Source: Eukaryota sp. TZLM1-RC (taxonomy: Eukaryota > Metamonada: BaSk clade). From it: a stretch of 64,000 nt of DNA. Shown here piece by piece: positions 33,414 to 44,335 of the stretch. Both the position numbers and the translations under genes were made by a program. How positions within the stretch are numbered: position 1 is the stretch's first letter; the number at the start of each line of letters is the position of its first letter. The notes under the pieces were generated by a model, which saw only the letters and a list, made by a program, of their open reading frames with translations, was not told the DNA's origin and ran no database searches. The stretch is from contig JAUPSS010000004.1 in NCBI GenBank assembly GCA_040285825.1, positions 2,708,550-2,772,549 on the forward strand, given 5' to 3'.

Positions 33414-34982
33414 ATGTCTTCTCAGCCAGGAGCTGATTCTCTCACAGAACTTACTCGCCGCTATCATCTTCTTGAAGCGGATAGACGTGCATTCTATGAA
33501 ACTTCTCAGTTTACTTTAAACCAAAATAAGGAATCCATAAACACACTCAAAGACCAAGTCAAACATCTCCGTCAGGACTTACTCCAACTCCAGAAAGCTC
33601 GTGGTACCGCTGATTCTGCATCTGCCGCACTTGAACGTGAGATAAAGGAAGCCGAAATTGCAACTCACAAACAACGATCCAAGCGTGACCTCCTCCAACA
33701 CGAGATCCACCGCAAAGAATCTGTACTAGACCAACTCCAAGACCAACTCAACGACCTACAAAACGAAATCAATGGTGCCCTCCCCTCTGCTGATGACCCT
33801 AATCAGCGTAGAATAAGGGACCTCGAAGCCTCTCTGGACAAGGTAACCATCAAGTTCAATGAAGCCCAAGGAATCAAGAACACCTATGAACAGATAGTGA
33901 AGCGTTTAACTGAAGAAAGAATGGGTTATCAAAATGATATTAAGGAATTGGAAACATTAATTAAGCAAAAGGAGGAAGAAATTGCTGAAGTTGAGCTTAT
34001 TTTGTCAGATGCAAAACAAGCCAAAAACCAAGTGCAAAATGAGCTTGAAAAGGCCAAGACTAAGTTTGAAACTCAGCGAGAAGCACGTGAAACTGCCCTT
34101 TTGGAGAAAAGAGATGCTCTTGAAAAAAGAGTTGAATTGTATAATAAACTCAAAGAAAAAGAAGTGCGCACAGAAGGTCAAAAATCCACGCCATCAGCTC
34201 AAAAATCGACGCCATCAGTCAATGAAAGTCAAGCTCAATCATTTGATCACGTTTCCACTAGTGAAGAAGCTTTTGAAAAATTAAAGGAGGTAACTGGAGT
34301 ATCCTCACCAAACGAAATTATAGAAAAATTCAATTCCCAACAAGCTACCCACGACTCGCTAACTAAACTCATTAGTGAGGCAGAACAAAAAATTCAAAAT
34401 TTGGAAGAGGAGAGATCAAGTTTGCAATCAAAATTAGAAGGCTTGAAATTTTCAGGAGCTGGTGGTAACCAAACCTCGCAATTCCAAGTCGAAGAACACG
34501 AACGCAAGCTTGCTGATGCTAAGTCAAAACATGCAGAAGCTTCTGAACGTCATGAAGCCAGTTTCAAACTGCTTGTGGAGGTCAAGGTTGCCCTTGAAAA
34601 TCTCGTTGATAGGTGTGCGTCTGTGAAACTTCCAAATTCAGTAAGTGCACCATTACCAAAGGGAGAATCTCTTAATGATGACAATGTTGTTTCCGCTCTA
34701 AATGATGTTAGTAATAGAGTTGTCAAGATTACCGAAATTTTGGAATCTGAAGGTGTCAGTCGAGAAGAGATCGGAAAGGGGTCATTCTTGTCGATGGTTG
34801 ATCTTTCCTCGTCATCTGTCAAAATTCCCTTGACTGAAGAAGACAATTTCATCAGTGATGATGATAATGATGACGATGTCGTCGATAAAGTTTTGGATAG
34901 GAAGACATTGAAGCAACGTTCTGAAGAACTTGGTAATGATGTCACAGGGACTACATCTGCTTCAAAAGCTGCCAAAGTTTAA
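33414..34982 (+). CDS. CCDC151: CCDC151/ODA10-like outer dynein arm docking protein
   Basis: 522 residues, almost entirely coiled coil. The N terminus 'YHLLEADRRAFYETSQF' followed by 'NKESINTLKDQVKHLRQDL' matches the start of CCDC151 (ODAD3; ODA10 in Chlamydomonas), and the middle 'TGVSSPNEIIEKFNSQQATH' plus 'LEGLKFSGAG' follows the same family. These proteins help dock or assemble outer dynein arms on ciliary doublets, so the host should have a motile flagellum. Two near-identical 'QKSTPSAQKSTPS' repeats mark a linker at about 255-267. The C-terminal about 50 residues are acidic ('SDDDNDDDVVD'). The ATG at 33414 opens the frame and no earlier in-frame ATG exists. The gene is intact and intronless. 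AATAAA-like 'gaataaag' lies at about 35133. Confidence 0.8.
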   Translation: MSSQPGADSLTELTRRYHLLEADRRAFYETSQFTLNQNKESINTLKDQVKHLRQDLLQLQKARGTADSASAALEREIKEAEIATHKQRSKRDLLQHEIHRKESVLDQLQDQLNDLQNEINGALPSADDPNQRRIRDLEASLDKVTIKFNEAQGIKNTYEQIVKRLTEERMGYQNDIKELETLIKQKEEEIAEVELILSDAKQAKNQVQNELEKAKTKFETQREARETALLEKRDALEKRVELYNKLKEKEVRTEGQKSTPSAQKSTPSVNESQAQSFDHVSTSEEAFEKLKEVTGVSSPNEIIEKFNSQQATHDSLTKLISEAEQKIQNLEEERSSLQSKLEGLKFSGAGGNQTSQFQVEEHERKLADAKSKHAEASERHEASFKLLVEVKVALENLVDRCASVKLPNSVSAPLPKGESLNDDNVVSALNDVSNRVVKITEILESEGVSREEIGKGSFLSMVDLSSSSVKIPLTEEDNFISDDDNDDDVVDKVLDRKTLKQRSEELGNDVTGTTSASKAAKV

Positions 34983-36542
34983 GTGGTTTGGCATTGGCAA
35001 GGTTTTGGTTAGAGTTTGGGTCTGGAATTGTATCACTAAAATGTATTCATAAAGATATTTAATTTTCTTGTATTGGGTTTTTCAATGGTTTTTACGTGTA
35101 ATTGTTTCCCAGAACAGAAGCTTTGGTCGTAGAATAAAGAAAACTTTACATTATGCAACACCAAACGACTGAATCAATACATTTTGCTTGAACCATATGA
35201 CCATTTCCTTACGAAAAAATTGTAAGTCCTATTGAGTGGGTTTTTGGCTAATATAGTGCTTAAATTGCTGTGCTCAACAATTTAAATTAGGGATCAGTTG
35301 ATTGGAGTGAATATTAATTTCTTGATTAATTTCCAAACACCTAAAATTTACTGATAAAATTCCTATTTTTATCAATTACTGTTTAAAAAGTGCAACTTAA
35401 TATGAGATGAACAGAACATTTGAACAATGACAAGCTATCAATTTAGAAGCTATCAATTTGGAACAAGTAAGAAGATGGCGTAAGGTAAGAAGAAATACAG
35501 GATCCCTTTAATGATAGTCAAACAATTGGAATATTCAGTTATGCTCTCATTCATGTTAAATCAGATGAATTAATCTTTTATATCCCTTTTTCCAATAACA
35601 ATGAAAACCACCGCATGTATAAGTGCTTGTAGTATATAATGTCATAAAGCTTCAAAGATTCTGCTTAACCGTTCTTTAAATGAGATACCCAGCCTTGACG
35701 TGGCCTGCCAGGTGGCATTTCTAAATGAGCATCATTTGTTTGTCAGCACCAATCCTACTTCAGTACCAGATGATTGAACTACAAAAAGACCCCAAAAGAG
35801 TCACAACAATGGCCGATACTTAATCTATTCTTGAAACTGCTCCATTACCATTAATTGAAGAAGTTGTCATAGAAGTGATACTGTTGTAATTGATGCAAAT
35901 GCTCCAATGTTATACTTTTTTGCAATTCATTATTAAAAGTAAAATTGAGAACCATGCCATACATACCAATAGATAATATTATATTAAAACTGTTGGGATA
36001 TTTTATTGTGAATTTCACTTATCATGCATTCCCCTGTGAAATTTACTCCTGTTTTCAACTTTCTCAATGTCTACTCACAGGCTGTAAGAGACATGTAACA
36101 TCATTTGACAAAGACAATCAGGATCTTCATCAATGGGCTACCTCACTTAAATACACCTACTGCTTTCACAGAACAAAGCCTCGCGACTTGATGTATCTAA
36201 CTGGATCTACCAAATGCTACTAAGGCATTTGTAGATCGGTCTCAAAAGATTTTGTTTCTGTATGCTCAGGTTCCCCATTTATCTTCTCAACAGAGCATCT
36301 GGGCAAATGTATCTTTCCGGCCACAATTGTGCTTTCTTCTTAATTTGAATAATTTTTGGAGCGGAAATATCTCTGTCATATACTATTTGACACTCAGTAC
36401 AAAGACACATCTACCATGATCCTGCTTGAATATTCCCGGCCATGCAGCAACTTGACAGTTTGCTTGTATTAAATTCACTGGTTGGCAAGTGCTTCACGTC
36501 CTTTTGTTAACACAACCATTTTCCGAAAGGCCTTGCTGATCC
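34983..36542. other. Region with LINE A debris and no supported gene
   Basis: 3' flank of CCDC151, then AT-rich sequence. 35420-35610 contains short minus-strand matches to LINE A ('agctatcaatttagaagc' resembles the CCHC region, and 'ccctttttccaataacaatg'). A 92-codon plus frame at 35945-36223 starts with ATT or another non-ATG codon and shows no motif. A frame at 36543-36764 belongs to the next LINE B. Confidence 0.45.
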
Positions 36543-36774
36543 CTATCGATTGATTTTTCGGCAATGAGAAGGGAAATTAACAGAACCCACAGCAAGATAG
36601 AGTTTATCAGGATGTCCAGTCAGCCTTTGAAATTTGTTGAGACATTCTCTGAACCGTCTCTCTTTTCGTCTACGGCTATCAAATTTAATTGCCTTTGAAA
36701 TCATTGATGAAATAGACTTGAAAATGCAAAAAACAATTCTATTAAACCAGAAAGTGGAATTCATTGTTTTACCA

Positions 36775-39700
36775 TTGTTTTAGATAAACTGAAAATACTT
36801 CATCCTTATGAAGACCCTATAATGGATCAAAATTTTTACGGCACATACTGGGAAAATTATCCATTGATGCCATCAGAAGTTTTTTCGGTTATCAAAAAGA
36901 GACCTCGTGGTTAGTCTGCCGGACTTTCTGGTATTACTATTGATCATGTAAAAGCCGCGATTATTTCTTCAGAAGATTGCCTTGGTTTATTGACCAAATT
37001 TTCCACCAAATATTATCTGGTCAACGCAAATACCCAGAAGAATTAAGAAGTTCTCGTTTGACTGCACTTGTCAAAAATTCAAAAATGGATGTTCGTCCTA
37101 CTGCAGTCTCTGAGAGCTTACACAATATTTTTTCTGCGTGTTGCTTGAGCAGGTTCAATGAAAAAGCTAAAAAGATTTTATTACCCTTTCAGTTTATTTT
37201 TATTCAACAACAAATATGAAATACACAATTAAAACTCCACATCCTCAAAACCTGCCTCCCCTACATCAAAACAATTAATCGCTAAAGATTCAGAAAATTT
37301 CCCAAAAGAAGATAGTGAATCAGAAATTAGTGTTACCATTCCCTTAAAAATAGAAAATACAATCCTGTTTTGCCAGTAAACACGATTGAAAATTCTTCCA
37401 GTTCTTTCCTTTACAACTACAACAAAATCCCCAAGGAAAGCCATAGCAGCCTTACCTAGAGATCCAAGCAAAGAAAAAACAAATGGACATAAATTATATT
37501 GGGCATGAGAATTTTCATTAACCGAGGAAATGGGTTTCGCATATTTAGCAATTTTATATTTTTCGCCTGCAAGAAGAGGATTATTTACATCCGAGTTAAT
37601 GAAATGTTCGTTAGAGGAATTACAAGGGTCAATAGACATGGCGTCCAAAATAGTAAAACTACCATTTAAACCAGGAACAACTAGATCCCCTCTAGTCAGA
37701 CCCATAGAAGCTCTGTTGTAACGCGTACTATCAATATTGGGATCATCAAGAATTAATTTTGATAACAGCGGTTCTAAAAAGGAATCTACACGATATGATA
37801 TGCACATTACATACCCTTTCAGTATGGTATAAATACTACAGATGGAGTCTCTTCAGCGATTTTTGCTACTGATGTCTTATTTCGTCAAAATGAATCCAAT
37901 GTTTGCATGTCATTGGATTTTAGCAATGCTTTCAATTCACTAAGTCGTCGCAGTATCCACGGTGCTCTATTGCAATATATGCCGGAATTATTACCATATT
38001 TTCAATCAACATATTGCACATATTCTAATTTACATTTTGGTAACAAAATTTTGAGTTCATCATGTGGCGTTAAGCGAGGAGATCCGTTAGGACCTCTTTT
38101 GTTTTGTTTGGCCATTCATCCTATTCTACTGCAAATTCAAGAGATGTTTCCTTCACTAAAAATGATTGCATATATGGATGATGTTGTGCTTATTGGTGAT
38201 TTAAATATTGTGAAAAAAGCAACTGTATGTTTTAAAGAATTATTTACCAAAATTGGTCTCCGACTTAATTTACTTAAATGTGTTTTGTTATCGAATTCTC
38301 CAGTTTCCACAATAATTGATGATATTGAAATTCAAGCCAAATTATATTCAATTGATGCTATTCGTCATTTGGGTTCGTTTTTAGGAAATAATGATGAAAT
38401 TACCAAAAAATTGTTTGAAAAGTTGAACTCAATTTCTGACAAAATTGACCGAATGATGAATTTAGTTATAAAACAACACATCAAATTTACCATTATAAGA
38501 CTGTGTTTTAATTCCAATTTTAATTATATATTTCGATCTACAAATCCTCTCGTCACTAGACCTTTGGCTCAAAAGTTTAATGAGTTACGTGCAAAAGTTC
38601 TGTCTCAATTACTGGGATGTAAAATCTTTCAAATTCCAGATCATGCTTACCTTAGTCCACATTATGGCGGTTTAGGGTGGACTAAGGCTTCTATTCTTAC
38701 CTCGTGTGCTTTTGTTGGTGGATGCAGAAATGCAATCTTTGAGTTTTCCGAAAGATTTGCAGATTGGGAAGATTTATTGATGACAACGCAAAGTTCCACT
38801 GTTTTTGCATTAAATGAAGAAATTTCAAGAATTGATGTAGAACAATGGGGTCGATGTTTTCCCCAATCATTCAATGGCAATATTCCAGGAAAAAAATTTT
38901 CAAATTTGAAGTACACTCTTCGAACATTACAGAAACGATTGACTGGAATGTATGAAAAAGATCTTTTTAATAATATATGCAGGTCGGCTGTTTTAAATCA
39001 AGATCTTCACTCATTGTTATTGGAAAAGGGTGTTTGTGAAAACAAGTCGTCAGATTCTTCACTTTTTGTAACCATTGTACCACGAAGATTTGGATTGTGT
39101 GCCACTAATGATGCATTTGTAACAAAAATGAGATTATATTTGAACATCCCCATTAACCAATTATTATCAAAAGAAAAATGTATTTGTTCGAATTCACCTC
39201 AACTCACTTTGCGTCATGCTCTGAATTGCTCTAAATTGATAACTTGTCGTTCTTCATTACATAATGCTGTTAGAGACACTGTTTTCAATATGGCACAAAC
39301 TGCAAGGATATCGTGTATCAAAGAGCCCCTGCTGAAGGAAACATTTCTCTGAATAATTTTGGTTCTGATGATAGAGGTGATATATACTGTGTTTTGATTG
39401 ATAATTCTGAAGCTATTGTTGACGTTGTCTCATGTAATGTTTCAAATGATACTTTGGTTGACAGAAGATAACTTAATTCTGTGGCTGCTCTGGATTTTAA
39501 AGCAAAAGAGAAACATAGAAAATATGATAAAGATATTGAAGAGGCTAATGTCGATAGAAAAACACAGCTGGTTTTTATTGCTTTCCCATTTTCGATAAAT
39601 GGAAGATTATCAGATGAAGTAGAAACTTTTTTGGATGACTTCCAAAAAATGGTGAAAGAAAATACAATGAAAAGATTTGATATTTGTTATGGCGTTCACG

Positions 39701-39868
39701 GATTCAATTTGCCATTATTAATAGATTACCGCGGTTTTTCAATCGAATTAGAGAAGCTTTAGCTAGACAGCAAGCAAATCAAGATTTTGTAGAGGAAATA
39801 TTGGTTTAATGATAGTCGTCCCATTAGTTATGATTTAATTTAATCAAGTGTGCAAATTCAATAAATAC
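36775..39868 (+). mobile_element. LINE A copy 10 (middle layer of nest)
   Basis: Longest near-complete LINE A outside the array. 36776-37193 holds the RT entry region with GGT-AAG changed to a TAG at about 36912 and an internal deletion. After a nested LINE B, 37824-39352 is open through RT motif A 'SLDFSNAFNSLSRR', motif B 'GVKRGDPLGP', motif C 'AYMDDVVLIG', the linker and the CCHC finger. It then breaks at 'LLKETFL' (two-base loss, about 39350). The remainder is in frames at 39398-39762. 3' end 'gtgcaaattcaataaatac'. An 11-bp target duplication flanks it. Confidence 0.88.
37194..37811 (-). mobile_element. LINE B copy nested inside LINE A (inner layer)
   Basis: 618-bp 5'-truncated LINE B interrupting the RT frame of LINE A, flanked by duplicated taccctttcagt (37182-37193 and 37812-37823). 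The minus frame 37807-37229 reads 'RGDLVVPGLNG', 'LDAMSIDPCN', 'CPFVFSLLGSLGKAAMAFL' and 'WQNRIVFSIFKGM', the intact endonuclease end. It is the youngest layer of the nest. Confidence 0.88.
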
Positions 39869-40062
39869 TTGTTTTACCAGACCTAATCAGTAACACTTTT
39901 TTGAAATTTTCAAAAAAGCGCAACCCTGAAGGTCCAATATTGCCAAAAAGAGAAATTACAAACGGCACAAAGAGATATTTCACATGTTCCACTCTACCTA
40001 ACTGTGCCAAAGGCTCTTCATATTTTTTTATCTTCTTTTTTTCGGCGTTAGATAACGGCGAA

Positions 40063-41168
40063 TCAGCGGAATACACTAAACGAGCAGCAGAATCTATTTT
40101 TCAAACTTTTTCTGTTGATATTAAATTTTTTGTAAGGACATTGTTTGAATATTCGTTTCAGACATGTATTTTTGATAAACTTTGTTTTGGAAGATAATCC
40201 TTCATTAAGTGGAAATTTTTTCACAGAGTGGAAAACATGTGAAGGAACCTCAAGCAATTTAGAACCTTTAGGAGAAGCTAAAGGTATTATTCTAAATTTC
40301 TTCCAGCAATGTATGTGAGAAAAGAAAGTGAATATGTATTGTGAAATTTTAAGATTAAAGAGAAAAAGCTCACCAATTTCTTTTGATGAAAAGGTGATTT
40401 TATCATGTGAGGACAGAAGGGACGCAGTGGTAGGAAATCTTTGCAGAAGATTCAAGATAAACTTACATGCATTTATTAAAAGAATCTTTCTCTTGAGTTA
40501 TTCAGATTGAGATTGATGTAGTGTTCAAGAACAGAATCAACAACTACTTCCTTGGGTTGGGCTAATGGTTCATCTGGCAAAAGTGAGAGAATATTAGTGG
40601 CAAAGACATTTGTTTCATCTAGAGCTCTACAATGAGCACGAATAAAATTTTTTGTCCAGGATCGACAAATTTTAGGTAAACTTGTCTTCACGTTAGACTC
40701 CAATTGACGAGCCCGACATGCAAGGTGAGGAGAAAGTCCTTTTCTATTGATAAAATTACAATTTTGAAACTGCAGCCAATCATTGAGAAAAAGATTGAAT
40801 GATTTTTTGTAAGGCACTAAAGAATTTTCCCACAAAGAAACAAGAGACCTGTCTTGTGGGCATTCAGGAAGAAATCCACTGTCAAAGATATGGAGTAATT
40901 GGCGTTGGCCTTTAGATGTGGAAAGCTTTGGAAAAGAACCAGTGGTGATGACGGTCATAAACAGATGTCATACATCCTGTTCCACTAAAGCTCTAGATGC
41001 CAACAGAAAATTAAGAAGAAAAGATTGAAGCAATAAAGAAGCTTCATGACAAATCTCGGTGACCAAAGGAAGGTCAGCCCGAATTTGTTGCACCGCAGGA
41101 GGGGTCAGCAGGGAGTTAAGTGCACAAGACCGAATGAATACACGTGACACAGAGTGGGTGTCTGACAT
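40063..41168 (-). pseudogene. Fanzor 4: N-terminal half only, broken
   Basis: Starts at ATG 41168; an in-frame TGA (40968-40970) separates 'RALVEQDV' from the 160-codon frame ending at 40476, and further stops and shifts lead to 40455-40063. The helical N-terminal region with 'WENSLVPYKKSFNLFLNDW' is followed by 'KKFRIIPLASPKGSKLLEV'. The latter resembles the 'kpfxixPxxxxxpxyixiD' block that precedes RuvC in Fanzor 2 ('KKPYHISPVPTTVGPGYFPI'). No RuvC or zinc ribbon is present; a LINE B fragment follows. Assignment rests on the general layout and that block only. It could instead be an unrelated helical protein. Confidence 0.4.
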
Positions 41169-41404
41169 GTAATGAGAATAAAGACCTCATCTATCAAATT
41201 TTACACTTGTCAAACCATTTTCGACTTCTTGTTGCCTGTTCTGGAGGGTTTTAAATCTCAACTTGGTTTTGGGAGGTTTTCACTATTCCCACACTTTCCC
41301 CTTACTTCATAAACTATGTTCCTATATCCCTCACTCAACTTCTATCTATTACTCCCCAGTTCATGCCCCACTACTGGCCCTCCACAAACTGCAACTTATG
41401 CTGA

Positions 41405-41902
41405 AAAGTCAAACTTACCCCTGGTCCAGACAGAATACTACAAGCAGAACTACGCCTACCACCAGGGAGGTGGCAGTATAAGTACATAGTTGACGCAGAA
41501 TGGAGATACTCTCCTGCTGAACCAATACTCAGAGATGCACTTGGAAATGTAAATTACATTGTAGAAGTGCTACCAGATTGTCAAGATTCGCCTGTTTCAG
41601 TCTCTAGATCTATAGTGTTTGGCCAAGAAGTGCCTGAACTACCATCAAACTCTCCAGAAGCGTTACCACCTCATCTTGCCAAAACAGTATTAAACTCTAC
41701 TATTCCAGAAAAAATAGATCCGTTGCTGATGCCTTTACCCCAGCACATTACCATTAATCATCTGTATGTTTGGCCACGGCGATCTGTATTGATGCTGGGA
41801 ATGTCAATGCGGTATAAAGGAAAAACTGTGACGACTGTACTGTACAAACCAATGCATGAAGAAATGATAAAGAATTTACAAAAAGATTTAGCATCAAAAT
41901 AA
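41405..41902 (+). pseudogene. AMPK beta subunit, C-terminal fragment (CBM48 end plus ASC domain)
   Basis: An open frame from just after a TGA (41402-41404) to TAA at 41900 reads 'LPPGRWQYKYIVDAEWRYSP' and 'RDALGNVNYIVEV', the second half of the CBM48 glycogen-binding module of AMPK beta. Next comes the C-terminal domain that binds alpha and gamma subunits: 'LPPHLAKTVLNS', 'PLPQHITINHLYVWP', 'MRYKGKTVTTVLYKP'. The Lys, Trp and Asn used for glycogen contact in this half are present. The first half of CBM48, with the 'GSFNNW'-type strand and its Trp, is not found upstream in any frame, and no ATG opens this frame. So this is a truncated copy or a last exon. Confidence 0.75.
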
Positions 41903-42088
41903 ACAAAATTACTCAATTTATTTGTATTATTTTCTTTGGAACAACTTCTTTATCTCGATGTATTCGTAAAATATTCTGAATAAATAATTTACGTTCTGCA
42001 GAGTTCAATCTATTTGTTTCAGTGTTTACGTTCAAATGTTTGGTCAAATTTGGAATTGCTGCAGTAAGTGCGCAAAGCTGGAGTATAA

Positions 42089-43490
42089 ATTGCATTAAAA
42101 GAGATCAGTAGAATAAATGTGTATGAAATTGGTTTCAGAAATGCATTTTGAGTGAATTCCAGATCCTATTCACATACCAAATTATACCAATATATCTCCA
42201 GTATAGAGAAAAAACCTTATCATATCTCTCCTGTTCCAACCACTGTGGGTCCAGGATATTTTCCCATTGATACAAGAACAATATGGACAATTATTAGACA
42301 AACATTGATGGACGATTTGTTGCCTGATCAGAGATTAAAAATGTCCAATACATTAGCCCAAATTACGAAATTCAAACCACCTCAGTAATTTGACTTTTGG
42401 TCTAATATTCTCGATTTAAACCAACCAATGTTCAAACAAAAGATTTATAAATTCAACAACATTATTCACACAGATGGATTTAATATTGCAGTAGAATTTG
42501 TTCGTCGGGATTTACAAGGTCAGAAATGTAAGCCAGACAACAAGGCAAGTATTTCTGATTTATATATTGATGATGTTGATGTTGATGCTTTTCAAGACAA
42601 ACGAATTGTTGTTTGTGATCCTGGAAAACGTGATTTATTGTATTTTGGGAGCAAAAAGACTGATCAAGAACTAGCCATGGTGCCTGAACATGAAACTGAA
42701 CAGCAAAGAAATAGTCGGGTGATGAATCAAGACAAGAAGTACAAATGGTTGAGAATGACTCAGATGTCCTGGTCTTTGAAAAGTAGGATGAATGAAAAGC
42801 AAAAACGATGGGCGACAAAGTATATTGAGGTAGAATACGACAGGAACCAAATGATAGAGTCTAACGAAATGACAATTGAAGATGCAAACACCGAATTATC
42901 AGCATTTGCTGCAAGTTCGGCGACTTTTATAGACTTTTCCAACTTTGTGGTTGCAAAACTTCGGCAAGTTTTTTTGACAATTGACTTTTATAGTCTTGAC
43001 TTGTGGAGCATTCATGAAATGCAAGCTTTTATTCACAAGCAAAAGACTGAAAGTTGGTTGTTAAAAAGCCTTGTTCAGCAGTTTGGCAATCCGAAAGACA
43101 CTTTAATACTAATGGGTGATTATGGTAAAAAAGGTTCCAAGAATTTGAAACATCAAAAACCGAGGTATTGGATGGATTCAATTTCTGAAAAGAAATGGTT
43201 TTGAAGTATTGATGATTAATGAAGCTTTCACTTCAGCAAAATGTCCTGTTTGTTTTGAAAAGGTTGCTACGTTTTTGAGAGTAACAAATCCCAGAGTGTA
43301 TAGAACAGAAAAGACTCCTGTTACTACATGTCATGGTTTATTAGCGTGCAACAGTGACAGTTGCAAACTCAGTAACCAAGGCTCAACAAAGCTTTTCAAT
43401 AGAAATAAGCTGGCTTGTTTGAATATGTTTGCAATTGCAGAAGCCAGAATGAGTGGCAATGAAAGGCCTCAGTATCTGTGTAGTAGATAG
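42089..43490 (+). pseudogene. Fanzor 2: TnpB-like RNA-guided endonuclease with stop, frameshift and altered RuvC-III
   Basis: Reading through a TAA at 42386 gives 'FPIDTRTIW', then 'FDFWSNILDLNQPMFKQKIY' and 'IIHTDGFNIAVEFVRR', a TDG block typical of Fanzor. 'IVVCDPGKRDLLYFGSK' is RuvC-I with the catalytic Asp. A long helical part ends in 'LILMGDYGKKGS', the position of RuvC-II. A one-base shift in a T4 run at about 43200 moves into 'MINEAFTSAKCPVCF' (with the Glu used as alternative catalytic residue in Fanzor, followed by the first zinc knuckle), 'LLACNSDSC' (second knuckle) and 'NRNKLACLNM'. There, canonical RuvC-III 'NRDxNAxxN' has lost its Asp. Ends at 43490. A different subfamily from Fanzor 1 and 3. 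Not active as read. Confidence 0.8.
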
Positions 43491-43609
43491 TTTTTGTAAT
43501 TATTCCACACGACAATTGATTGTGTATTTATGGCAATTTCCCACAGTAAAAGTTTCAAGTTCAACTGAAAGAACAAATCCCCATCACTTCTGTCGAATAC
43601 ACCCAAGGA

Positions 43610-44335
43610 ATGAACTCACTCAAGGAAGTCTCCTCTTTTAATTTCAAAGGCTCCTACAACGATGACGTTGTTGTTAGGTTTGGCTTTTTACGTAAGGTAT
43701 TCCTTCTCTTCATCTTTCAACTTGCAGTTACTGCTGCCCTAGGGTCTTACCTCATCTCCTCTGGCATGATTATCAATCTATCCTCTGGATTCATGCTGTG
43801 GTGTAAAATTATTTTCTTCTCATCTCTCATTGGTACATATGTCTTCAAACGAACCTTTCCGCTCAACCTCGTCCTGCTCTCCTCTGTCACAATCACCACA
43901 TCCATCCTCCTCTCCGAGGTCGTGTCTTATGTTGATCCCCAAACTGTTATCTTTGCTCTCGTTCTATCCACTCTTTTCTTCACTGCTCTTACCGCTCTTT
44001 CTTTCCTCTCCTCTTCTTCTGACTTCCTTGGAGAAGCTATTATTGCTGGTATTCTCATCTCAGTCTTCACCATACCGCTCTACAAGATCTACTTTCCAGA
44101 AGTAGATGGTCTTGAAATTGGTCTTTCTTTGCTCAGCGTGTTGGTGTTTGGTAGTCGTGTCGTTTTTACCATTAAAAGAGTTGTTAGGAGTTCTGATATT
44201 GATGATTATGTTTATGCTGTGGTTTTAATTTACTCTGATTTTATTTCAATGTTTTTGAAAGTTTTGAGGTTCATTGCTTCGACGAAAGGAAATAGCAAAT
44301 GCAGATCTGAACGTAGCAAAAGTAAAAGAAGATAA
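43610..44335 (+). CDS. TMBIM/Bax-inhibitor-1 family membrane protein
   Basis: 241 residues with seven predicted membrane segments. The N-terminal 'VRFGFLRKVFLLFIFQLAVT' matches the 'xRxxFxRKVYxxLxxQLxxT' signature of the TMBIM/LFG group. The C-terminal 'DDYVYAVVLIYSDFISMFLKVLR' matches the last helix with its conserved 'YxxAxxxxYxDxxxxFxxxL' pattern, including the Asp implicated in calcium leak gating. Members reside in ER or Golgi membranes, act as calcium leak channels and dampen cell death. A Lys/Arg-rich tail ends the protein. ATG at 43610; aataaa follows at 44367. Intact and unspliced; 119 bases downstream of Fanzor 2. Confidence 0.85.
   Translation: MNSLKEVSSFNFKGSYNDDVVVRFGFLRKVFLLFIFQLAVTAALGSYLISSGMIINLSSGFMLWCKIIFFSSLIGTYVFKRTFPLNLVLLSSVTITTSILLSEVVSYVDPQTVIFALVLSTLFFTALTALSFLSSSSDFLGEAIIAGILISVFTIPLYKIYFPEVDGLEIGLSLLSVLVFGSRVVFTIKRVVRSSDIDDYVYAVVLIYSDFISMFLKVLRFIASTKGNSKCRSERSKSKRR

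Larger units (their letters stand above)
36543..40097 (-). mobile_element. LINE B copy split by LINE A (outer layer of nest)
   Basis: Minus-strand LINE B tail in two pieces: 39869-40097 reads 'YSADSPLSNAEKKK' and 'VPFVISLFGNIGPSGLRFFENF'; 36600-36774 reads 'NSTFWFNRIVFCIFKS'. Together they reproduce the continuous order seen in the LINE B at 45.3-45.6 kb. The LINE A at 36775-39868 lies exactly between, flanked by the duplicated ttgttttacca (36764-36774 and 39869-39879). Confidence 0.8.

Noticed and set aside
40959-40970. TGA read as a sense codon (in-frame TGA in Fanzor 4 and LINEs)
   Set aside because: TGA ends the TMBIM-neighbouring and LINE 'ILVQ' frames normally, and in LINEs TGA replaces a CGA or GGA of sister copies. 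This is decay, not recoding.
42480-42818. Minus-strand 112-codon frame opposite Fanzor 2
   Set aside because: Antisense of the RuvC-I region with clear motifs on the plus strand.
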